48,258 nucleotides of DNA from Rhodococcoides fascians A44A (lineage in GTDB: Bacteria; Actinomycetota; Actinomycetes; Mycobacteriales; Mycobacteriaceae), in the NCBI RefSeq assembly GCF_000760735.1, contig NZ_JMEX01000005.1:434396-482653 (forward strand), written 5' to 3'. Position 1 is the stretch's first letter. The number at the start of each line of letters is the position of its first letter. The position numbers and the translations under genes were made by a program. Below are positions 33,076 to 40,988 of this stretch, piece after piece. The notes below the pieces were generated by a model. The model had not been told where the DNA came from and ran no database searches. It saw only the letters and a list, made by a program, of their open reading frames with translations.

Positions 33076-34104
33076 TCAGCGTTCGGCCCGCTCCGCGATC
33101 AGCGGAACAACAGTGTCGAGGGCGTACGTCGCCGACAGAATCGAATTGGTCGAGTAGGACTTGGCCACGTCGGGATCGTCGAACACCAGCGAGCGTCCGT
33201 CCCGAACGGCAGGGATCTGCTGGAAGAGAGGATTACTCGTCACGTCGTCGGCCGATCGCTGTACCGGGAAGATCACCACGACGTCGGCGTCGAGCGTGTT
33301 CAGTTCCTCGTCCGATACGGGCACCGAGAATCCGGTCGAGCCGGTCCTCGTCGCCGTCAACGCGTCGACCGTGGGGTTCGACACGAAACCGAGCTTCTTC
33401 ATGAACACGACTCTCGTGCTGTCGGAGATGTACGCCCCGTATCCGGTTCCGCTGAAGGCTCCGACCGTGATGGTCTTGCCCTGGAATTCCGGATGCTCCG
33501 CCGCTGCGGTCTGGAACCGACCGTCCAGGTCGGCCAACAGCTGGGCGCCCTTCTCCGATTCACCCAGCGCCGCCGACACCATGGTCACCTGCTGCTCGAC
33601 GGTGGTCAGGTAGTTGTCCGCGCCGTCGGGAAGAGCCACCGTCGGCGCGATCCGGGTCAACTTGTCGTACCGATCCTGATCGCCGGAGCTCTTGGTGTCC
33701 AGGATCAGGTCCGGTTCGAGAGCCGCGACCGCCTCGTAGGACGGCTCCTGGGTGCCGATGATCTCGGGGGAACTGTCGTACAGCCCGTCGGCCCACGGGC
33801 CCACACCGTCGCCTCCGAACGCCAGCCAATCGCTCGCGCCCACCGGCTGCACGCCGAGTGCAAGCGCGGTTTCCGCGTCGGCCCATCCCAAGGCAACGAC
33901 ACGCTGCGGACGCTCGGGCACGGTGACGTCACCGAACTTGGTGTCGATCGACACCGGAAACGCCTCGTCAGCGCCCGCTGCCGCAGGGGTGGTCGCCGCG
34001 TCGTCTGCTGTCGACGAGCAGGACACGGCAAGACCCACAACGGCCGCGGCGGCGATGATCGACACGGTACGGGCACAACGGAAACGAGAGAGGCGCTTTT
34101 TCAC
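33076..34104 (-). CDS. Iron-siderophore ABC transporter substrate-binding lipoprotein (FecB/FepB type)
   Basis: A 342-residue lipoprotein. The basic start KKRLSRFRC leads to a signal helix ending in GLAVSC (lipobox), and the mature protein is a peripla_BP_2 domain with PERPQRVVALGWADAETALALGV, a typical FecB opening, and LEPDLILDTK. It should bind a ferric siderophore at the cell surface. No permease or ATPase of this system is nearby, so it must work with components encoded elsewhere. GTG 34104 is set by the signal peptide and by TAGATT seven bases upstream, a leaderless layout. I see no iron box. Confidence 0.93.
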   Translation of the reverse strand: MKKRLSRFRCARTVSIIAAAAVVGLAVSCSSTADDAATTPAAAGADEAFPVSIDTKFGDVTVPERPQRVVALGWADAETALALGVQPVGASDWLAFGGDGVGPWADGLYDSSPEIIGTQEPSYEAVAALEPDLILDTKSSGDQDRYDKLTRIAPTVALPDGADNYLTTVEQQVTMVSAALGESEKGAQLLADLDGRFQTAAAEHPEFQGKTITVGAFSGTGYGAYISDSTRVVFMKKLGFVSNPTVDALTATRTGSTGFSVPVSDEELNTLDADVVVIFPVQRSADDVTSNPLFQQIPAVRDGRSLVFDDPDVAKSYSTNSILSATYALDTVVPLIAERAER

Positions 34105-34132
34105 GCGGCTCAATCTACCGAGCCCACGACCT

Positions 34133-35413
34133 CTACGGTGTGCCACCTTCTCGCACGAGCAAGCCGATGCACTCCACGTGATGGCTGAGAGGAAATGCGT
34201 CGAACGCACGCACCTGTTCGAGTCGATATCCGGCGTCGACGAACAGCCGGGCATCGCGGGCGAAGGATGCAGGGTCGCAGCCGATGTGCACCACGCGGCC
34301 GGGTGCCGATGCCGCGACTGCTGCCACGACCTCTTTGCCCGCTCCCGATCGAGGTGGGTCGAGCACGACGACGTTCGGCGCGGGAAGCGCACGGACGGTG
34401 CGTTCGACTCGTCCGGGCACGAATCGCACCTGCTCGAGATCGGCGAGCGCACGGGCTCCGTCCGCCGAGGCCTTACGCGAGAACTCGACACTGACGACCT
34501 GGCCGGTGGCGCCGACTCCTGTCGCCAGGCTCGACGCGAAGACTCCGACTCCCCCGTACAGATCCCACGCGACCTCACCGGGCCTGGCGTCGGCCCACTC
34601 GGTCACCACGTCGGAGTAGACCTGCGCGGCGCCTCGGTGCGCCTGCCAGAATCCGGTTGCGTCCAGTTCCCAGTCACGACCGGACACAGATTCGTGTACT
34701 CGTCCGCTACCGACCACCGCCCGCTCCGGACGTGGGGCCGACGATGCAGCCCGCCGGGCAGATGCGCCACGTCGGCCGGGGGATCGTCGACCCGTGCGCG
34801 ACACGGATGCAGGTGATATCTCGACGACGTGCCGCTCTCCCGAGCTGCCGACGGCAACCACGAGCTCCGAGCCCGGACGCCATGTCGAGTCGGTGAGACC
34901 GTCGAATGCGCCTGCGACGACCTGCGGACAGCTCAGGGCAGGGACGACGGTGGCGCTGCGGTATCGATGGAAGCCGGGGCGGCCGCCCGCGTCGACGGCC
35001 AGTCGGACACGACTCCGCCAGCCGGTGCCGTCGCCGGTGTACGGCAGTTCCTCGACGGTCACTGCACGGTCGATACCGCCGATCCGACGCAGTTGTTCCT
35101 CCACCACGGCCGATTTCATGGCCCGCGACGCGGACTGGTCGATGTGGGAGCAGTCGCAGCATCCCGAGCCGCCGGGACCGGAGATGGGACACAGCGGAGT
35201 GATGCGATCGGCCGACGGGGCAAGTATCTCGACGGCGTCGGCGCGGCAGTAGGACCCACCCCGATCCTCGGTGACCTTCGCCCGCACGATCTCCCCGGGC
35301 AGGCCGTGTCGGACGAACATCACGCGTCCGTCGTGCCTGGCCACACAGAATCCTCCGTGCCCGGGTGCACCGAGAGTGACCTCGACAGTCGAGCCGAACC
35401 AGCTGTCGGTCAT
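34133..35413 (-). CDS. TRAM-domain SAM-dependent RNA methyltransferase (TrmA/RlmCD type)
   Basis: A 426-residue class I RNA m5U-type methyltransferase. The N-terminal TRAM domain covers about 1-60 (GGFCVARHDGRVMFVRHGLPGE). Cysteines in LCPISGPGGSGCCDCSHID and a later CPQV are arranged as in enzymes with a 4Fe-4S cluster. The SAM site is DLYGGVGVFASSLA, followed by VVLDPPRSGAG, and the catalytic Cys is in HIGCDPASFARD. An Arg/Ala-rich stretch (about 230-255) is an atypical insert. The ATG overlaps the stop of the upstream permease gene (ATGA), so the two are coupled. Rv2689c equivalent; probable rRNA or tRNA target. Confidence 0.93.
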   Translation of the reverse strand: MTDSWFGSTVEVTLGAPGHGGFCVARHDGRVMFVRHGLPGEIVRAKVTEDRGGSYCRADAVEILAPSADRITPLCPISGPGGSGCCDCSHIDQSASRAMKSAVVEEQLRRIGGIDRAVTVEELPYTGDGTGWRSRVRLAVDAGGRPGFHRYRSATVVPALSCPQVVAGAFDGLTDSTWRPGSELVVAVGSSGERHVVEISPASVSRTGRRSPGRRGASARRAASSAPRPERAVVGSGRVHESVSGRDWELDATGFWQAHRGAAQVYSDVVTEWADARPGEVAWDLYGGVGVFASSLATGVGATGQVVSVEFSRKASADGARALADLEQVRFVPGRVERTVRALPAPNVVVLDPPRSGAGKEVVAAVAASAPGRVVHIGCDPASFARDARLFVDAGYRLEQVRAFDAFPLSHHVECIGLLVREGGTP

Positions 35414-37413
35414 CGGCCGTGTCCGCTCGGGGGTTCGTATCCGCGGCGCGACGCGCCGGGCGCGTTCTCGATGCTCTCGCGCTTCGCTTTCGCCGACGAC
35501 TGCAGCTGCCAGGGCACGCTCGTCACCATCACTCCCGGTTGGAACAGCAGCCGGCTCTTGAGGCGCAGTGCACTCTGGTTGTGCAGAATTTGCTCCCACC
35601 AGTGACCGACGACGTATTCGGGTATGAACACCGTCACCACGTCGCGCGGCGAGTCGCGTCGTACGCGTTTGACGTAGTCGAGGACCGGCTTGGTGATTTC
35701 CCGGTACGGGGATTCGACCACCTTGAGTGGCACGGTGACATCGCTGGCCTCCCACTCCTTGACCAGTTGACGGGTGTCCGGCTCGTCGACGTTGACGGTG
35801 ATCGCTTCCAGGGTGTCCGGGCGGGTCGCGCGGGCGTACGCCAACGCGCGAAGGGTCGGCATGTGCAGCTTGGACACCAGCACGATCGAATGCGTGCGGC
35901 TGGGCAGCACACCGTCCCATTCCTCGTCCTCGAGTTCACGGGCGACCGTGTCGTAGTGCTTGCGGATCAGGCTCATCAGTCCGAACGCCGCGAACATGGC
36001 GACGATGGCGATCCACGCTCCGGCCGCGAACTTGGTGATGAGCACGATGACGAGGACCGTGGCGGTGAGCCCGAGGCCGACACTGTTGACGATGCGCGAA
36101 CGGAACATCCGGCGACGCTGTTCGGGATCCTGTTCCACACGCAGCAACCGCGTCCAGTGCCGGATCATGCCGGTCTGGCTCAGGGTGAAGGACACGAAGA
36201 CACCCACGATGTAGAGCTGGATGAGCTTGGTCACTTCGGCGTCGAACACGACGACGAACGCGATCGCGGCAGCGGACAGGAAGAGAATTCCGTTGCTGAA
36301 CGCCAGCCGGTCACCCCGGGTGTGGAACTGGCGCGGAAGATACCGATCCTGGGCGAGAACCGAACCGAGCACCGGAAATCCGTTGAACGCGGTGTTGGCG
36401 GCCAGAACGAGAATGAGTGCGGTCACGACCGTGATGAAGAAGAACCCGATCGGGAACCCGTGGAAGACCGCTTCGGCGAGCTGTGCGATCAGGGTCTTCT
36501 GCTGGTAGCCGTCCGGCGCTCCGACGAGCTGTTCGCTCGGCTCGAGCGCGTACTTGATGCCGATCTTCTCGGCCAGAAGGATGATTCCCATCAACAGCGC
36601 TATGCCGATCCCGCCGAGCATGAGCAACGTCGTCGCCGCATTGCGTGACTTCGGCTTGCGGAAGGCAGGCACACCGTTGCTGATCGCTTCGACTCCGGTG
36701 AGCGCCGCGCAACCCGACGAGAAGGCTCGGGCGATCAGAAACGCGAACGCGATGCCGTAGAGGTGGGAATCCTCGGCTTTCAGCTCGAAGCCCGAGGATT
36801 CGGCGTGCAGTTCGTCCCCGAGCACGTAGACGCGGAACAGGCCCCATCCGAGCATCACGAACATTCCGATCATGAACGCGTAGACCGGCACAGCGAACGC
36901 GGCTCCGGACTCGCGGATGCCGCGCAGATTGATCGACGTGATCAGCACGATCGCCAGAACCGCGAACAGTACTTTGTGCTGGGCCACGAACGGGATGGCC
37001 GAGCCGATGTTCGACGCTGCCGCCGACACCGATACCGCGACGGTCAGCACGTAGTCGACGAGCAGCGCGCTTCCCACCGTGAGTCCGGCGGTCGGCCCGA
37101 GATTGACCGTCGCGACCTCGTAGTCACCACCGCCCGACGGATAAGCATGCACGTTCTGTCGATAGCTTGCGACGACGACGGCCATGACGACGCACACCGC
37201 GAGCCCGATCCACGGAGTGAAGGCGTACGCGGAGATGCCGGCGACCGACAGCACGAGGAAGATCTCCTCCGGTGCGTACGCCACCGACGACATGGCGTCG
37301 GAGGCGAACACCGGCAGCGCGATCCTCTTGGGGAGCAAGGTGTGACCGAGCTTGTCGCTTCGGAACGGTCTACCGAGCACGAGCCGCTTCGCGGCGGTCG
37401 AGAGCTTGGACAC
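35410..37413 (-). CDS. KimA-like APC-superfamily permease (probable K+ uptake)
   Basis: A 667-residue protein with about 12 transmembrane helices and a 190-residue cytosolic C-terminal domain. The N-terminal segment GRPFRSDKLGHTLLPKR followed by ALPVFASDAMSSVAYAPEEI closely resembles Bacillus KimA (YdaO), a high-affinity potassium/proton symporter inhibited by c-di-AMP. GGGDYEVATVNLG and a universal-stress-like C-terminal domain also fit. GTG 37413 lies six bases after TACGCT, a leaderless layout. It is divergent from the RCK genes ceoB/ceoC, whose family gates K+ uptake. It was historically called an amino-acid permease (Rv2690c). K+ transport is inference from the family and neighbours. Confidence 0.88.
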   Translation of the reverse strand: MSKLSTAAKRLVLGRPFRSDKLGHTLLPKRIALPVFASDAMSSVAYAPEEIFLVLSVAGISAYAFTPWIGLAVCVVMAVVVASYRQNVHAYPSGGGDYEVATVNLGPTAGLTVGSALLVDYVLTVAVSVSAAASNIGSAIPFVAQHKVLFAVLAIVLITSINLRGIRESGAAFAVPVYAFMIGMFVMLGWGLFRVYVLGDELHAESSGFELKAEDSHLYGIAFAFLIARAFSSGCAALTGVEAISNGVPAFRKPKSRNAATTLLMLGGIGIALLMGIILLAEKIGIKYALEPSEQLVGAPDGYQQKTLIAQLAEAVFHGFPIGFFFITVVTALILVLAANTAFNGFPVLGSVLAQDRYLPRQFHTRGDRLAFSNGILFLSAAAIAFVVVFDAEVTKLIQLYIVGVFVSFTLSQTGMIRHWTRLLRVEQDPEQRRRMFRSRIVNSVGLGLTATVLVIVLITKFAAGAWIAIVAMFAAFGLMSLIRKHYDTVARELEDEEWDGVLPSRTHSIVLVSKLHMPTLRALAYARATRPDTLEAITVNVDEPDTRQLVKEWEASDVTVPLKVVESPYREITKPVLDYVKRVRRDSPRDVVTVFIPEYVVGHWWEQILHNQSALRLKSRLLFQPGVMVTSVPWQLQSSAKAKRESIENAPGASRRGYEPPSGHGR

Positions 37414-37604
37414 CGTGAAAGCGTAAGCCGTCCGAATCGAATCACGACATCGGTGCACCCGAACTCGCCGAATTGCTCGACACGCAACCCGATTTGTCCA
37501 ACTCGGCGACGGCCGATGCATCCCGACGCTCGATCCGTGCGTCCCCGACCGTTACGTTGGTGCAGAGCGAGCGCCGAGAAAAGAATCCGAATGGAGTTGG
37601 ATCT
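37414..37604. other. Divergent intergenic region kimA-like / ceoB
   Basis: This 191-base gap holds the TACGCT box at the permease start and, for the rightward gene, a TACGTT box (37553-37558) about 46 bases before ceoB. I looked for a c-di-AMP (ydaO-type) riboswitch, which controls kimA in Bacillus, and did not see one; the short permease leader leaves no room. No gene is supported here. Confidence 0.45.
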
Positions 37605-38270
37605 GTGTACGTAGTGGTGATGGGATGCGGGCGGGTGGGCGCGTCGCTGGCCGGTGCTCTGCAGAGAATCGGCCACGAGGTGGCCGTCATCGACCGTGAC
37701 GAGACGGCGTTTCTCAGACTCGATCCCGCGTTCGACGGCCATCGAGTCATCGGAATGGGCTTCGACCGCGACGTTCTGACGAAGGCAGGCATCGAGAAGG
37801 CCGAGGCGTTCGCCGCAGTGTCGTCCGGCGACAACTCGAACATCATCTCCGCACGCGTGGCCCGTGAGACATTCGGTGTCGAGCGGGTCGTCGCACGGAT
37901 CTACGACGCCAAACGCGCCGCGGTGTACGAGCGGCTCGGAATTCCGACGGTGGCCACCGTGCCGTGGGCGACCGACCGTTTCCTGCACAACCTCCTGCGG
38001 GACGATCCGACGACGAAATGGCGTGACCCGTCGGGCAACGTCGCCGTCGTGCTGCTCGATTTCCACGAGGGGTGGATCGGGAGAAAAGTATCCGTCCTCG
38101 AGGAGTCGACGAGGTCGCGGGCTGCGTTCATCATTCGGTTCGGCACCGGACTGCTACCGGACAAGAAGACCGTCATCCAGTCCGACGACGAGATCTACGT
38201 GGCCGCGGTGTCCGGAACGGTCGCCGAAGCCATTGCGCTCGCGTCCAATCCCCCACCGTCCGACGACTGA
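37605..38270 (+). CDS. ceoB: TrkA-family potassium uptake regulator CeoB (RCK)
   Basis: A 221-residue RCK protein. The RCK_N Rossmann motif is VVMGCGRVGASLAGAL with an acidic end of strand 2 (AVIDRD), consistent with NAD(H) binding. RCK_C covers about 135-215. In M. tuberculosis CeoB and CeoC together take part in K+ uptake and the response to pH and chloride. The GTG at 37605 follows GGAG at about 37593-37596 and starts the protein directly at the Rossmann strand. Only 55 bases separate it from ceoC. Confidence 0.94.
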   Translation: MYVVVMGCGRVGASLAGALQRIGHEVAVIDRDETAFLRLDPAFDGHRVIGMGFDRDVLTKAGIEKAEAFAAVSSGDNSNIISARVARETFGVERVVARIYDAKRAAVYERLGIPTVATVPWATDRFLHNLLRDDPTTKWRDPSGNVAVVLLDFHEGWIGRKVSVLEESTRSRAAFIIRFGTGLLPDKKTVIQSDDEIYVAAVSGTVAEAIALASNPPPSDD

Positions 38271-38301
38271 CGCCTCACCCCACGTTCGCCCTCGACACGA
38301 C

Positions 38302-38319
38302 ACTGAGACTGAGACTGAG
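38302..38319. repeat. Three perfect 6-bp tandem repeats (ACTGAG) at the ceoC ribosome site
   Basis: ACTGAG occurs three times head-to-tail at 38302-38319, and the last copy plus the next G supply the GAGG ribosome site (38317-38320) before the ceoC ATG. A change in copy number would not shift the site because the last copy always abuts the start, but slippage could alter the leader structure. Confidence 0.8.
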
Positions 38320-38325
38320 GACACC

Positions 38326-38994
38326 ATGAGAGTTGCCATCGCCGGCGCCGGAGCTGTCGGCAGATCCATTGCTCGCGAACTCATTCGCGGTGAGCACAGC
38401 GTCATGCTCCTCGAACGCAAACTCGATCACCTCGACCGCGACGCGATTCCCGAGGCGGAATGGGTTCTCGCCGACGCCTGCGAACTGGCACTGCTCGAGG
38501 CCTCACGTCTCGAGCAGTACGACGTCGTCATCGCGGCCACGGGCGACGACAAGGCAAACCTCGTCCTGAGCCTGCTGGCGAAGACGGAGTTCGGCGTCAA
38601 CCGTGTTGTCGCGCGGGTCAACGATCCTCGTAACGAGTGGCTGTTCGACGCATCGTGGGGCGTGGACGTCGCGGTGTCCACCCCGCGAATGCTGGCGTCG
38701 CTGGTCGAGGAAGCGGTGTCGGTGGGCGATCTTGTTCACCTGATGACGTTCCGAAAAGGTCAGGCGAACCTGGTGGAGGTCACGCTTCCGGAGAACACGG
38801 CGCTCGCCGGTAAGCCGGTGCGCAAGCTCTCGCTGCCCCGCGACGCCGCACTGGTGACTATTCTGCGCGGTGGTCGAGTCATCGTTCCGCAGCAGGACGA
38901 CCCGCTGGAGGGAGGCGACGAATTGTTGTTCGTCGCGTCCAAGGAAGTCGAGGACGAGTTGCGTGTCGCCGTGGGCCTGTCCAAGTTGGGGTGA
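38326..38994 (+). CDS. ceoC: TrkA-family potassium uptake regulator CeoC (RCK)
   Basis: A 222-residue RCK protein paralogous to CeoB. The RCK_N motif is VAIAGAGAVGRSIARELI, then MLLERKLD at the end of strand 2. Residues about 140-222 form the RCK_C ligand-binding domain (LVEVTLPENTALAGKPVRKL, GGDELLFVAS). The ATG at 38326 has a GAGG site 5 bases upstream. With CeoB it forms a two-gene operon that lacks a TrkH/TrkG channel subunit, so the membrane partner must be encoded elsewhere; the divergent KimA-like permease is the nearest candidate. Rv2692 equivalent. Confidence 0.94.
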   Translation: MRVAIAGAGAVGRSIARELIRGEHSVMLLERKLDHLDRDAIPEAEWVLADACELALLEASRLEQYDVVIAATGDDKANLVLSLLAKTEFGVNRVVARVNDPRNEWLFDASWGVDVAVSTPRMLASLVEEAVSVGDLVHLMTFRKGQANLVEVTLPENTALAGKPVRKLSLPRDAALVTILRGGRVIVPQQDDPLEGGDELLFVASKEVEDELRVAVGLSKLG

Positions 38995-39012
38995 CGCGCC
39001 ACTACCGCTGAG

Positions 39013-39666
39013 CTACTTGATCTCTCGGTGCTCGGCGGACTCGTCGTCGAGCGCCCTGTCGGCCCGGCGCACGGCCCAGAACGTCACCAACAGCGCGACG
39101 CCTGTCAGCGGCCAGCCCATGCCGATACGGGCGGCTGCGAGCCACCCCGTCTGGTCGGCGTCGTAGAGCTGCGACTGCACGAGGTACCGCGCGCCGAACA
39201 CCACCGCCCAGGCGAACGTCGCGATGTCGTAGGAGACCACGGCGCGACTGCTGCGACGCCACGCGGTGCCCTTGCCGTTCAAATACCCCCAGACGACGCC
39301 GACGAGCGGCCACCGGATGATCATCGACAGCACGAATGCACCGGCGTAGGCAAGTGAAGTGTAGATGCCGAACAGGAAGTAGCCCTTGGCATCTCCGGTT
39401 CGGTACGCGATGAACGCGCAGATACCGACCCCGAAGAATCCGGAGATCGCGGGTTGAACCGGCGCCTTGGTGGCCAGTCGCCACACCATGACGGCGAGCG
39501 CAACGCCCAGCGCGGTCCAGATGGCCACCGTCAGATCGAAGAAGCTGTTGGCCGGGACGAAGGCGATGACGGGCAGCGTCGACGCCACCAGGCCACTGAG
39601 CCCACCCATCTGTTCCAGGATGGTCTGCTTGCGTTCCTCGGCTTCTGGCCTGTCGCTCTCGGTCAC
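39013..39666 (-). CDS. DUF3159 integral membrane protein
   Basis: A 217-residue membrane protein with about five or six helices, after a charged N-terminus (TESDRPEAEERKQTILEQMGG). Family-like pieces are SGLVASTLPVIAFVPAN, QPAISGFFGVGICAFIAYRTGDAKGYFLFGI and IRWPLVGVVWGYLNGKGT. It is the Rv2693c-type conserved actinobacterial membrane protein; function unknown. GTG 39666 is chosen because it puts the acidic N-terminus first. It shares the stretch with ceoC convergently (18 bases between stops). Its upstream neighbour is the OB-fold gene in the same direction. Confidence 0.85.
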   Translation of the reverse strand: MTESDRPEAEERKQTILEQMGGLSGLVASTLPVIAFVPANSFFDLTVAIWTALGVALAVMVWRLATKAPVQPAISGFFGVGICAFIAYRTGDAKGYFLFGIYTSLAYAGAFVLSMIIRWPLVGVVWGYLNGKGTAWRRSSRAVVSYDIATFAWAVVFGARYLVQSQLYDADQTGWLAAARIGMGWPLTGVALLVTFWAVRRADRALDDESAEHREIK

Positions 39667-39712
39667 GATGTCGAGGGTGCCACACCGTCCGCTGCGCACG
39701 GCGGCAAGGGCG

Positions 39713-40090
39713 TCAGGAGTCGTCGCGCAGTTCGTAGTACGGGTTGTAGACGATCTTTCGGCCGTCGCGAACCCCTACCCTGCCGCGGATCAGCACGGTC
39801 TTGCCCGGCTCGATGCCCGGGATCTTCCGACGACCGATCCATACGAGCGTCACCGGGTCGGTTCCGTCGAAGAACTCCGCCTCGATGTTGGCGTTCGCGG
39901 CCTTGGAGCAGGCCTCCACACTGCGCAGACGTCCGAGCATGGTGACTTCGTCACCGCGGGAACAATCACACGCGCGCTGAGCGCCGGACGCTTCCGACGA
40001 CTCCGCCATCTCCTGTGCGTCGAGGCTGTCGACGTCCTCGGTCAATTTCCGGGTGAGTTTGCGGAAATACCCTGCGGCAGCGGGTGCCAT
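39713..40090 (-). CDS. OB-fold nucleic-acid-binding-like protein (125 aa)
   Basis: A 125-residue small protein. The N-terminal third is charged and helical (YFRKLTRKLTEDVDSLDAQEM). The C-terminal two thirds look like an OB fold: DEVTMLGRLRSVEACS, ANIEAEFFDGTDPVTLVWIGRRKIPGI, and GKTVLIRGRVGVRDGRKIVYNPYYEL. A CDC pair sits near residue 42. Matches Rv2694c by position. The OB domain suggests nucleic acid binding, but no target is known. The ATG at 40090 lies within an operon-like run with the DUF3159 gene downstream. A 6-bp hairpin (40122-40141) is in its leader. Confidence 0.85.
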   Translation of the reverse strand: MAPAAAGYFRKLTRKLTEDVDSLDAQEMAESSEASGAQRACDCSRGDEVTMLGRLRSVEACSKAANANIEAEFFDGTDPVTLVWIGRRKIPGIEPGKTVLIRGRVGVRDGRKIVYNPYYELRDDS

Positions 40091-40265
40091 GGTGCGCTCC
40101 TGAAAGCATCTACGAAGTTGTGCCACGTCATGCGGCGTGGCTCCTGGCCACTGTAACCCCGGCGCGCCGATTAAGTCCAAGCGCGCGGCGCTGCGTTCGG
40201 GCTCACGACTCGCGCGGCCCCCTCGGGAGTCGACAATGTCGGACGGACGTGGACAATTCCGATTC

Positions 40266-40967
40266 ATGGATACCTGGCCCGCGCACGCCGTCGTCCTGCC
40301 CGGCACCGGTTCCGACGCAGCATTCGCTGCCGAGGCGTTCGCAGACGCGCTCGCCCTCGCCGGGACGCGCAGCACCGCCGTCGAACCGGACCCGACCCGG
40401 GTCGTCGAGTCGTACGAAGCCGCTCTCGACGAGGCCGCCCTGCAGTACGGCCGCATCATCGTCGGCGGTGTGTCGATCGGTGCTGCGGTGGCGGCGTCGT
40501 GGGCTCTGCGCAATCCCGAGCACGTCTTCGGAATCCTGGCGGCGCTACCTCCGTGGCTCGGTTCGGCGCAGGGTGCGCCCGCCGCCCTCAGCGCGGTGTA
40601 CACCGCGACAGCGCTGCGGAACGACGGACTCGGCGCTGTCATCGACGCCATGGCGGCCACGTCTCCCGCGTGGCTCGCTTCGACACTGCGCCGGTCGTGG
40701 ACCTCGCAGTGGCCGGATCTGCCGTCGGCGCTCGACGAAGCGGCTGTCTACACGGCGCCGGACCTGTCCGAACTCGCCCGATCGACGATCAGAACGTCCA
40801 TCGTGGCGGCCGTCGACGATCCAGTTCATCCACACGACGTGGCGATCGCCTGGCACGGCGCCATCGCCCGATCGTCGCTGGCGACGGTCACGCTGACCGA
40901 GATCGGTGCGGATCCGTCCGTTCTCGGTCGACGGGCGGTGGAGGGGCTGTCGGCCCTCGGCGTGTGA
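40266..40967 (+). CDS. Alpha/beta hydrolase
   Basis: A 233-residue cytosolic alpha/beta hydrolase. HAVVLPGTGSD at the N-terminus is the oxyanion-hole segment, and the nucleophile elbow is VGGVSIGAAVA (G-x-S-x-G). A late Asp in AVDDPVHPHD and a C-terminal acidic/His region complete a plausible triad. I chose ATG 40266 (MDTWPAHAVVLPG), which begins next to the conserved LPG segment; an upstream ATG at 40236 would add ten residues. Rv2695 equivalent. Substrate unknown. Its stop lies 21 bases from that of the convergent DUF3710 gene. Confidence 0.85.
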   Translation: MDTWPAHAVVLPGTGSDAAFAAEAFADALALAGTRSTAVEPDPTRVVESYEAALDEAALQYGRIIVGGVSIGAAVAASWALRNPEHVFGILAALPPWLGSAQGAPAALSAVYTATALRNDGLGAVIDAMAATSPAWLASTLRRSWTSQWPDLPSALDEAAVYTAPDLSELARSTIRTSIVAAVDDPVHPHDVAIAWHGAIARSSLATVTLTEIGADPSVLGRRAVEGLSALGV

Positions 40968-40988
40968 GCCGCTCCACCGACCGTTCCG

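Noticed and set aside
34105..34132. Iron-dependent regulator box before the siderophore-binding lipoprotein
   Set aside because: No 19-bp TTAGG-type palindrome is present in the short upstream region.
37414..37604. Possible c-di-AMP riboswitch upstream of the KimA-like gene
   Set aside because: The permease start lies six bases after a -10-like box, leaving no leader to hold such a structure, and I do not see its conserved core.
39002..39015. tRNA D-arm-like sequence (minus strand TAGCTCAGCGGTAG) at the DUF3159 stop
   Set aside because: It matches a D-arm block but no acceptor, anticodon or T arm follows, and there is no integrase. I treat it as chance or a trivial remnant, not an attachment site.
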